This document shows positions 29,301 through 41,300 of a stretch of DNA of 64,000 bases, in pieces (positions within the stretch are counted from its first letter, which is position 1; the number at the start of each line of letters is the position of its first letter). Below the pieces are notes generated by a model. It was not told where the DNA came from. It searched no databases and worked only from the letters and a program-made list of their open reading frames with translations. A program made the translations under genes and the position numbers. The stretch comes from Eonycteris spelaea (taxonomy: Eukaryota > Chordata > Mammalia > Chiroptera > Pteropodidae): the NCBI GenBank assembly GCA_003508835.1, contig PUFA01000006.1, forward strand, positions 8,308,001 to 8,372,000. The letters are read 5' to 3'.

Positions 29301-32300
29301 AAAAACTTTCTTTAAATTGACTTTCCTCAGGAATTCCTCAAGGGAGGAAATAATAAGATAGTGGAGGAGTTTATAAAAACAAAACAATTGCAAGGCCAAA
29401 GAAGGCCTTTTGGCTTACTTTGGAGATTGTATAAAAATCTTACTAATTGGAATAGTCTTCAATTTGAGGCATTGTGTGGAATTGGTGAGAACATGACCAA
29501 GCAGTATTGTGTGGTTAATGTTAGGACATTTTTCCTCAGGTGAGTAGTATTGCAGAATTTGGGTCATGATGTATAGCTCTTGGTTTCAGGGCCTGCCTTT
29601 TGAACTTGCTTTCTGGACCTTCATGCAAGAGCTTCCTGAAGAAAAGTCAGCCCATGTGGTTAAGATACTTTAGCCACTTTTAATACCAGACAATACTGGA
29701 TAAGTTTTAGAGAGAAGTTAAGAATTGTTCTTGATCACCTACGTATTTATCAGCTGAGCAAGAGACAGGAGGCAGAGGGGTCAAGACCGTGGAGCATGGA
29801 CTCGAAAGTCAGACAGTCCTGAATCTGAGTCCCGGTTCTATTACATCCTAGTTGGTGTTACTGAAACCCACCTTTCATCATGTAGACAATACCTGCCTAC
29901 AAAATGGTAACGACAGTGCCTCTCATAGGATTGTTGTGAGGATTAAAGAAAATGTTTACACAAAGTGCTTATCCTGCATTTAGGTGCATAAATAACAATG
30001 TTAGCAGGACTCATTATAATATGGTAACAAAATCCTGTTTGGTTGAACTCTTCTCTAAGATTCCAAGATGACCCAGTGGGCAGCAGGTTTGAGGTCTCTA
30101 CTGGTTTCTTAAGTGTTTGTTCAGTGGCATCTCAGTCCCTACATTTTTAAAAGTATAATGTAGGCAGCTGACTTTCTGCATTGTCAAGAAAAGTAGCCTC
30201 CATTTGTATAGCTTTACGGGCCTGAGGTCGGTGGAAGCCCATGACAGGCTGAGCTATGTTGTGCGTTTTCCATTATTGTAACATGCCACTAAGAGCGTGA
30301 CTAGCTACTTGTTTCCTCCTTCAGCCAAGGATACTTTTCCTCTGGAAGAGGATGCTGTTCTGCCACCAGGACACCACCTGGCCCTCAGCCTTGGTTTATT
30401 TCCTGCAACACTGATGATGTGCCCGGGCTCGGCAAGGCCTTGTACTAGACTAGGCTGGCTCTGTCTGTTGGTCAGGACAGTGTTTTGACTGGAGCTGATT
30501 CAATAGCACTTTTGGATTTTGTATCAGAAGTAGCGTGCAGAGTTAGTCCCGTCTTTCTTTTGAAATGTATTTATTGGGATTCCTACAATCCTAGGCATTA
30601 GAAATCCAGTAGTGAGTAAGACCTGGTCTTTGCCTTCATGGAGCTGGCAGTCTGCAGATTTCTTTGTCATTTCTTTGTCTCTGAGAGAGATGATGTTACT
30701 GGTATGTAGATTTTTCTTGGAAGAGGCTGAGGCTTCTCTAGGGTTCCAAAGTAATTCAATGACAGAGACCCACTCTTCCTTGCAGAATCCTAGGAATGTA
30801 GGGGACTAGGCAATTTGATGTCTCAAGCTAGTCTCAAAGAAGAACCTTCTGCTAAGAATTATGTAGGTGAAGCCCCTGTCTACAGTAGAGTATATCTCCA
30901 GCTTTCCTTTCGATTCAGCCCATTCTCTCCACCATTAGTAACCCATATCCCTGAGTAAGCTGCGAAGGTGGTTATCTGCATATTGGGAAAAGAAAACACT
31001 ACAGCTGCAGCCTTTGCCACTAGTATGGAAGTGGCCAAGGCAGAGATTTCATGGGTTTTGGATCTATTAACTCGGCCAGTCAGCTCTTGAAAGTCTCTTC
31101 TGCTTAAGGGTGCTCCTGCCTTTTGGCATCAGCCCTCAGGTGAATAATTCCAATGTTTAGCATCTAGTAAACACTAAATTATATAGATCCCGAACTTCTC
31201 TGGTCAATCACGAAAGGATACGATAAAATACCCTAAGAAGGAATTATAATGTCTCTGCGTGGTACATTAACTATCATAGATGCTGTCCTAGGAGATACAA
31301 AAGCAGAGAAGAATGCTGGCCAAGGCCTATCCGAAACTCCACCAACTGCATACTCTACCCCTAAAGATGGGTGCCCAGCTTACTCCAGTTCCCCCTTTTA
31401 AACTCTCCCAGTAAATGATAGAATTTTAAAGAATGTCCTCTTTCTTCCAATTAGCTTAACATTATGCTTTGATTCTAAACCAAAGCAGCACATTTGAGTT
31501 TGAAGTAAATGTGTGCTTATGGATTCTTTCTTTTAGGAATTAAGGAGAATGACTGCTATTGTCAGACCTGGGAGATAGAGAGTGTTTATACTGATTTGGT
31601 TTTACTTCTGTAGCTCTAATTTCAATTCATGTTTAAAATTTTGAAAGGACTGCCATTCTGCCTGTTACTTAGCTCCTCTGGTTTTTTATTTTTATTATTT
31701 TTATTATTTAAATTTTTTTGGATACAGTGTTTATTGTCCTTAACTAAGGGCAACCCAAGCCAGCTGGAGACTTATAGAAGTGGAATAAGTGAGTCTTAAT
31801 CAGAACCAATGAGGCAGCCTTGTAGGGAGAAGGCGGAAGAGCCATATTCCATTTCAGAGAGCTGAGTAATCTGCATCCTGCTGGGTCAGTCTGTGGCTTT
31901 TGGCCTGAAGCAAAACAGTCCCCTGTGCTGAAGCAGTGCAAGCTTTTCTTCTACCTGTGCATTCCACTTCAGTTTCTTAACTGCTTGGTTTTCGAAATTG
32001 CTCTCAGCTGTGCTCTCCTGAGTATGCTTAAGCTGCACCCTGACATTTCTCATAGTGCACTTTTCAGATAACCAAGTGCATTTTCATATTACCCTTCTCT
32101 GAAAGGTTAAAGGGAGTGCTTGGCCTCTAAGCTTATATAAGCACCCCTTGAACAGGGTTATTTGCCCAGGATGGTCAAGGCAGAAGCAAAGGTTTTCTGG
32201 CCTTTCCATGGAGACTTTAGCTGACAAGTATATACTCCTTCCCTTTCCCAAGCTGTTTTGATTGAGCTGTTTCACCTCCACTATTTTATATTTCATGTGG

Positions 32301-35300
32301 GGGTTGCTGCCTTGGCAGCCTGGCTGCCTCTGTCAGTGAGGAGGAAGAGGTAAAGAGTGAGGAAGGCCCTCTGTATTGATGTGTTTTCAGGAATGTTCCT
32401 GTGTGCCTATGGGGCAGGGGAGAGGGACAGACAGACAGACACACACCGAGATGTCCTTATGCCCTTCCTAGAATTAATGTTACTTTTGACGGAGCAGAGA
32501 AATTTGGGCATTTTACAGATGAGGATAAGAAAAGACCAGTTTCTGTGGGGTTAGAGAGAGTCCATACTAGATAATTTGGTAGTCAGGAGTATTAACCATT
32601 TGCCCAAATGTTTATTTTTGTCAGTAGAATGTATGAATCACAATCAACTTGAAAATGGAGCTATAAGTAAAAGAGACATGCAAGTACATGTCATAAAAAT
32701 GAAGTCTTTTAAAAGCCACACCTGTAGTAAATAAGCCAAACAATATCAAATTATCTGAATGTCAGTGCTGCATTATACTGATGACTTTAACTAAATTACA
32801 CATTTCTAATATTTGTGATCCTTGGTTCTTTTATATGTGTTGTCTTAACATTCAGTTCCTTAAAATACGCTTACAGAATTTTAATACCTTCTCTAGGATG
32901 TTTAATTCACTTAATAATGATTAATATCTAGGTATTATATACATACTATGTAGATACATAATTCAGGTCAACAAATACTGTCCCCAGCTAAATAAAACCC
33001 ACTTCCTGCCATCAGAGTTCACACTATGGAGGCCAAGGTAGATGTAAAAACATAAAGTAGCATGCTAAATTCCAAGATGTACTATGGGAACAAAGAGTGG
33101 GGCTGGGCAGAGCTGAACCCTGCTCTCTGGCAGGCTGGTGAGTCAGTAATATTCTAATCCCTTTGAACTTCCTTCTCCCGGATTCATTTGAAGTGGTTTT
33201 TAACCTGCAGAGCTCTTTTCACTTTTTTATCTCGAGACGGGTAGAGGGAAGAGTATGCACAGCTCTGTAGAGTCTAGAGAATCAGAGCCCTAAGAAAATT
33301 ATTTCTGTACAGATACAGATTGGCTTTGATATCATTTAAATAAACTGGTTCTCAAAAATTCTAAGAATACTAACTACTCACACAGTTTCGCTTTCATTTA
33401 CACACAGATGAGAAAGCATCTGTAGCTCTGCTTTTTATTTGCTATAAGCAAAAAGTGGTTTGAGATATTTAAGTATTCGAAGCCTGGTTGTATTGAGTCC
33501 TCACATGTCCCAGTTCAGCCCACTGCATTTTTTTTTTTTTATGACACTTACATAATACTCCAAAAAGAGAGATTTTTTAATGGATAAATTGACATAAACT
33601 TTTCCTCTGTTGGCCATTTCTGCTGAAATAACACTTCATGGTTTGCTATATTATTTCCTTATTTCCTCCCAAGCTTACTGCTATTTTATTTAATTTACAT
33701 CTCTGCTGCAGCCCTCTAAACGGCCTTCTCTTTAGAAACAACAAAACCAGCCAGCAAAAAAAAAAAAACCTTCCCCAGAAAACAAAGCAGTTCTCTGATT
33801 CAAGGTTCACTGTGTGGGTTTCAAAAGAAGGTTGGTGTGGTTGTGATGAATGCAAATAATTTATTAGCCCTGCAGTCAGAGACAGCAATCAACTGCAGGT
33901 TCATAGCAATAACATCTACAGTGGGCTATATAAAGAATTGCTAGATTCCTGACACCATATCTAGGTGCTTTTCTCTTTAGAAAAAATGTTTCCTTTCTTT
34001 TTAGAAGCATTTTTTAATATACAAGCCAAAGTTTGTTATCATTTGATACCTGTGATTTTTGAAGCACAAAGACGGTGTTACACAGAGAGGTGTGGGTTCC
34101 TGCATGCTGTGGCTTGGAGGCGTGCTCTCCTTGCTGATAGCATTCTCCAGAGTCTTTTAGTCATAAGGTGGTGGGAGAAAAAGCTTAGCAGGAGATTCTG
34201 AGTTTATCACATGCAGCAATGTAACCCCCTACTTACAGTTGTTTTTTTTTTTTAAAGTACATGGTTAAGTCATTTGCCGTCAATCTGCCTTTAAATATTA
34301 TAAAGCCCTTGATGACTAGATCATTTCTGAGCAGGTGACTTTATGGTAGGAGAGCTATTTTCAGCTCAAATTTATAAGTTGGGTGTGAAAATGGGTTTGG
34401 ACTAAACTTTAACAGATAGGTCTTTTGAAACTTAATAACAAACATATCCAATTAATGCAAACTTCTGATTAATAAGCATCAGACTTGTGATAGACTGCTT
34501 TCCATATTTTTACCAAAGTGACTAGAACTTTGAGAGTTTTTTTTTTCATCATTATTCAGAAGAAGGAAAACTGAATGGATCTAGATGTCATCAGTGATGG
34601 ATGACTCTTTGCTTAAGTGAACTGGGAAGCTGTTCTCCACCCTTTATTCAGAAGGTTCCATAATGAAAGCCCATCTTGCTTTTGAGTCGAGTGGAGTGGT
34701 CTGAAATAAATAGCTCAGCAAACTGAAATTTGGTTGATCCTTTCATGAGGAAAGATTACTGTGAGATTTGAAAGGATTTTTCAGTTTAGTGTTAAGGCAA
34801 GAAAAGCTGTTTCCTAGTTAGTTATATTAAATTCAGTTATCTCCTCTTAATCCATTTGGCTTTTCATCAATTTCTCGCTGCACATCTCTCATCATAACTC
34901 CCATTAAGTGCTTTCCCCAATTTAATTTGAAAAGCTCTAATTTTTTAGTGAACTGGGAACTTTGTTTTTCGTTCCTGTCCCTCCCTTCTTTTATCCCAGG
35001 CAATTAATTAACATTAAGGTTCTGTCTCAAATGACTAAAACTCAAGTAATTCCATCTTGGAACTAACATCTTTTGCTAGATTTTGTTAGTTTAAAAAAAC
35101 ACAGGACGTGGTTTCATAGTGTAGTGGTTAGCATATCTGCTTTACCTGCATAAGGTCCTGGGTTCGCACCCCAGTAGAGCCACGGTCCATGATCTACGGC
35201 CATGCCACCCAGCCCGATGTCTGATCTCGGAAGCTAAGCAGGGTCGGGCCTGTTTAATACTTGGATAGGAGTCCACCTAGGAAGACCAGGTGCTGTAGGC

Positions 35301-38300
35301 ATAAATAACAATAAATTAAAGAAAACCGCATAAATTTATTTAAATATTGGTAGACTTTTATAATGAACAAATAATTCTTTGAATGCCTACTATATGCCAG
35401 GTGTTTTGCTGGCCTACAAATACAGAGATGCAAGATACAATCCTAGCACTTAAAGAGGGCAGAGTGTATGAGGTAGACAAACAAATATGATTCAGTGAGA
35501 GAAATACTATGATAGAGGTATATATAAAATATGTGGAAGAGAGGAATCTTGGGGTGAAGGTTTCGTCAAGGAAGACTTTCTGGAAGAAGTGGTACCTGAA
35601 CTGGAATGCAGTGTAATAACAACAACAAAAGTAATGGCAGCTAATATTTACTGAGCTTTCACTACATGCCAGGCATTGTGTTAAGTACTTTACATAACTT
35701 ATCTCCTTCAATATCTGTAATAACCCTGTGAGTTAGGTACTGTTGTCATCATTCCTATTTTTTTCACATGAAGAAATCAGGAAATTTGCCCCAAGATGAC
35801 ATAGCTAGTAAACTGACTGAATCAAGATTCAACCCCAGGCAGTCTTATGTCAGGGGCCAAAGCCTTACCAGGCTTGTGACGTGGAGGCCAGAAGATAGAG
35901 TGAGATGGAATAAGGGTATTGATCTTGATATAAGATTTTCTTTTGAAAACAAATTTTTAAGCTCAATTTTCTTGTTCTTATTTTGATTTGCATTTCATTT
36001 TTTTTTAAGTTAAATTTATTGGGTGACATTGGTTAATAAAATTATATACGTTTTAGTTGTACAATTCAATAATACATCATCTGTATATTGCATTATGTAT
36101 TCACCACCCAAAGTCAGATCTTCTGAGGGTTCCATATAAACCTCACCTTGGAGACTGGATGTATTTTCTCATTAAACCAAGATTAAATGAGGGTGGTTTT
36201 TTTAGATAGCTCCTTTAATCTGGAAAGTATAGTTATCCCGCTTTAATAAATGGGTAGATTAAAAGAACACTTTTCCCCTCTTTTGCCTATAAATATTGCC
36301 CCCTTCTAAGAAGCTATGATGGTACTATTTTTCTCTTTAGCAATTTGCCACAATCCAGTACCTCTGAGGCTTAAGTGACAGTCTTGAAAGAGGAGGACTT
36401 CATCTTCTGAGCATTCTTCACAGAGAAGTGCTACGAGACAGGTTTTGTGATCCAGTTGTCGGAAGCTTTTACCCCCCTCTTTTTGCAGACAATCAAGAGT
36501 TAATGCGCATAGTGACTGAGCGGTATCTATCAGTCCCTAGTTCCATGGGGAGTTTGTCCTTGGTCAGAAGGGTCTTCGGGAAAAATGGAAGCATTATAGT
36601 CAAGAGAAAGGAGTCAGAATATTGGTTACAAAGCCCTCTGATTCTTGTTTAGCTGTTAGTTTCAGCAAATCACCTGCACCATAGCATTTCACAAACTGTG
36701 CTCCTAACAAAGCTGGGCGCGCGGCAAAGGTGATGAATAGTAATTGTTTTCTTTTTAAAGGACTGCTTTGTGAGGCTGCTGCCATCTTTCAATCTAACCA
36801 GTGTGCAGTCGAGGAAAAAAATGTTGGCCCTTTTGAAAAAGAGAAGAGAGGACAATGGTTATTACCCTGGCCTTTTCCAAACTTCATAATACCTGATTGT
36901 GCCCTTCAAAGGATTTAGTTACCTCCTCTGCCTGGCTTTCTGAATGTGCTAACCCCTGCAGGAGATAACGGGTGTGGAGAGTAAAGTGGAACATTTTTTG
37001 TGTTTGTTTACTAGTGGGTGTGCAGGTGACAGACATGCTGACAGTCAGAAGGAAGGTGAAGGGCGCCCCCTGGGGTGGTTTGTTTTTGAACAGCTCCTGT
37101 GAGTTTTTCTGGGGATTGATAGTATGCCTGCTTGTCTCATTTTCTTACGGCAGCCATCTTGGCTGAGACCCACTGAGACCCACTGCTGAGAGAATGCAGA
37201 CTGTTGATGATGGCTCCAGGGAGACAGGTGGTATGGAGCCGTAGCTCGATCACTGGCTTCCACACCAAATATAAGGCTGCTGCCCTACCACTTGGTAATA
37301 GTTTATTATAATTATCAAAGGAAAGCTTTGAATGGGTTCTTGATCATATTATGAAATTATGAGTTTTCGAAAAAAGAATTTTAGTTTCAATGAATGTTAA
37401 AAGTAAGTGCACATCTTGCCTATAAAATGTCCTAACCATGTATTGTTTTCCACAGAAACTTGGTTCCCCTTGCTGCCCCCACCCCTAAATAAAATAATTT
37501 GCCAACTACTCTTTTTTTGGATTAATACTGGTGGGGCATTCTCTCTCTTCTCAATCCCACCATCTCAGCCCTTCCATTGGGATACAATTTGATGAATTTG
37601 GTTAAAGTGGGACTCCCCAGTGACCTTAACAGTATGGCTCCAAAGATAGGGGGCAGTCTGTCTTTGCTTTCCTCTTGGTTGCACAGTTTCCAAGTTAGCT
37701 GGAGAAGTTAAGCTTGTTACCTGAGGTTTAAGAATGCCAGAGGCAGCAGCATGATTTCTAAATAATTCCGAAGTTTTTCACAGCTTCCTAAAAGTATTTG
37801 GTGAATTTCTTTCTGGCAGTAATTCATATATTTTATAGACTGTTCTACTCTGCTGCTTGGAATTATGAAACCTGGTCTAGATTTATTAGCATTCTGCCTT
37901 TTGAGAGGTGGTAATGATAAGTAAGCATTGCTAATTCTAGAATCTCCTGTTTTGGGGATCCTCCAGGTAATACATATGGGCGTTCTATATTCCCTACTTT
38001 GCCATGGTTTTAGAAAGAAAGGGATTGGCTCTGCCTCCTATTCTCAGCCTGGCTAAGCTTTCTGCATGCTCCTACCAACAGTGAGTTCCAGACTTTCACA
38101 AAGTGTTTTTAATCTAAGGTTCTACCAACTGTAAGCCCTTTCTTTATAAGGATTTAATATTGCTTTTGCTTAGGCCCTGGGTGCAGAGCCAGGCTATGGT
38201 GATGTGGGCAGGGAGAGGAACTGATCTAAACTTGAAGCTTATTTTCATCTTACCTTTTGTCCAAGTTACATCTAGAATCCAATATTGACTCTACGAATGA

Positions 38301-41300
38301 TTCCCTGCTTCCTCCTTTGGGTAACTCTTTTTCTCAAGAGTAACAATGAAAACAATGAAAATTCAGTCTTGGAGAGGTTAAATTATTAGTAAATGATGGG
38401 CCTAGAGCTGAATCTAGAACCTGTGTCTTTTAACCAATTTAGAAGGTTAAACATTTTGTAACCATCTAAGAGGAAGAACTATGATCCACCAAATGGATGA
38501 AAAATAACTGTTTTCCCCCCATATTTTTATTGTTGAACATGTAATGGAGCAACATTAAATAACTTTTAATAAAATAAAAGTAACTCAGTCAAAATCCCAC
38601 TAACTAAACATGTAAACTAAGAGATCAGAGTACCTCCTTCCCTTGTTAGGAACTGTTGGGATTGATTTTCTTAGCAGTACTTAGCCAGTGAAACCCTCCA
38701 GAACTTACATTTTTTAAAACTTCTGGTCACTAAGTGATTCTGACCATTGTCTTCTCCCAGTCTCTATTCCCTTGAGCTAAAACGAAGGATCAAATTATCA
38801 GATAAGATACACATGAATCAAAGATCTTACCCATGACTAAATTTTGGTAATCATTTTAAGAATAAAAAAGAGGTACAAGTGAAGTAGGGAGAGTCCGGAA
38901 CATTCTGTTCGGACCCCCAGGTTGTTCTTTTTTTCATTGAACGTGTTCTCTCCAGCCCGATTAATGGTAGAGATCTCTAACTGAGGCTTCCAGGTCACCT
39001 CATAAAGCAGGGAGTGTTTGGGTTATGAAACACATCTCTGTAGTATAGAACTGTACTACCAGAGAGCTCTATAGCTTATGTGATATTCTTCAGGGAGCCA
39101 TAGAAGCAAAAGAAAGTCTTCGCAGGACAAACCAGTCCTGTAGTAACCCCCACCCCTCCCAGTTTTATTGCCTCCTCTTTCAAAGATCTGGATTTAACTA
39201 GAGCTGCTAGAAATAATCAAGGAATTAGATATTTTGCTACCTTCCCTTTGACCTTGTAATCCTCATAAATTCCATTGACCATTTTCTGTAAATCTACCCC
39301 CTGAATTCCATTGGTAAGGTACCCTTCGTAATTTGCCTCAAAACTTTCACTATTTTATACCAAAGGTAGATAGGCAGCAGTCCTGTCATCAGTTCCTTGT
39401 CATATATTCCCATCTTCTCCTTTTTTCCTGGTATTAAGTATTATGAATTGTATGAGTCCAATTTGACATTCCTGTATAACTGTGCTTTTCAGTTTACTCG
39501 CACTTATTACCTCTCCCTTCCCAACTTTTCAACTGTGACAAAATCCTTTGAGTTACAAATCTCCCCTATACTCAGACTTGTTAGTTAAGACATGAGAGAT
39601 AGGGAATGTTCTGAGACTTGGCTTTTCCTTGGAGAAAGACTTTGTTTCCCTCTAGCCTGAGGGCGATGGTTGTGCATTCTCCTGTATTCCATGTACCTGT
39701 GAGTTTGGAGGTGGAGCTGATGGCCTTATCACTCCTCACTGTCACTTCTTGAACATTACTCCTCCACTTTAATGTAAAAAACTTCTGCTCTTTGAGGCTT
39801 ATACCACTTCCTACCGCTAATCATTACTCATCTACCACTTGTCATTCACCTGCCTCATTTATTGTGGCAAATGGGTCTCATTTCTTTTTAAAGTCTTGTC
39901 ATCAACCTGGATGTCTTCAGAATGACCTACCTGATACCTGGTTGTCTGGTTTCTTGACTCTTTGTTCATTCTTTCTACTTCATGCGTGTGCATACATGCA
40001 TTTATTTGTGCCTTCACTTAAAAAGATTTTTTGAGCACCTACAGTATAACGTGCCAAGTCCTGTGCTAGACTTGGAGACACAGTGGTGAGAGTTAAAAAC
40101 AAACAAACAAACAAACAAGCAGACATGGTCCTGTCATCCTGGAGTTTACAGTGTAGTGGGGAGGAAAGATCTTGAACAAATGATCATACAAAGAAGTGTA
40201 ACTTTATAACTGTTGTGATTGCTGTGAAGGAGAGGGGCAACAGGGCCCACAGTATATAGAGAGACCTGGCTTAGGGTGGAGATTTCTCTGAGGAAATGAT
40301 GGTTGAACTGAGACCTCATATGAGGAGTTAACTGGATAAAGAAGAGAAGCAAAAGAGTTCAAGCTAGAGGGGGCAGCATGTACAAAGCCCAGTTAGGGAG
40401 GGAGCATGGTTCAGTTAAGGAATGAAGGGAGGCTGGTGGGTTGGAATGGAGTGAAGGAGGGAAAACATCATGCAAGGTGGGGCTAGAAAAGTGGGCGGGG
40501 TCCAGATCATTCAAGGTGTCTTTAGGTTATGTTAAGGATTTTGGTCTTCATTGTAAGAGCCCATTAAAAATCTCATTTTTTACATTTTTAAATTTATTTT
40601 TCAAAACATAGTTCATATACATTGTACAAATTCAAAGGGTATAAAGGATACTTAGTGAACCAACAAATTTCTCACTTTAGTCTCCCTGCTTCCTAGTTTA
40701 TCCTCCTGAAGGCAGCCATGCCAGTTTCTTGAATATTCTTCCAAAAATATTCTGTGCATAATTTATGTAAACATTATATTATTTTTTCCCCAACACAAAT
40801 TGTAACATACTATACACACTGCTCTGCACCTTTCTTTTTCAATATAATGTGTCCTAGATATCATTCCACATCAGGACTATATAGAGTGGCCTTATTCATG
40901 CCATAACTATAGAATCTTCCTTAATTATTTAACTAGCTCTCTGTTGATGGATGTATAAGTTATTTCCAATACTTTTTTTTATTTTAAACAACATACAGTA
41001 AGTATCTTTGATATATTGTGTGTGATAATATATCTGTTCAATAAATTCCAAATTTAGCTACCTTTATAGAGGCTGAATTTCTTTCCTTCAGAGCACTTAT
41101 ATTGGTTTGCAGTCCTACATTATTATTCTGTCTGTTTAATCTCTCTCTCCCTCATCTAAATTATGAGCTCCATCAAAGCAATTCCTAGCATGAAACAGAT
41201 GCTCAGTAATATTTTTGAATAGATGAATGAATAAGGAGATAAGGATAATAGCTAGGGTGCCTTATTAATCAAACCATACAGAAATAATTTGCATCTCTTT

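Noticed and set aside
35110..35182. Functional tRNA-Val(TAC) gene
   Set aside because: Box A and box B are present but the acceptor stem has a mismatch and two wobble pairs, and no terminator T run follows. It continues directly into 5S-derived sequence.
35193..35300. 5S rRNA gene
   Set aside because: Homology to 5S rRNA is clear, but the sequence is fused to a tRNA-Val-like head, has internal changes and an A-rich tail, and shows a target duplication. It is a SINE.
40101..40119. CRISPR-like or other spaced repeat arrays
   Set aside because: All short tandem repeats in the window are simple microsatellites (AAAC, GACA, TG, CT) without regular spacers; the DNA is mammalian.
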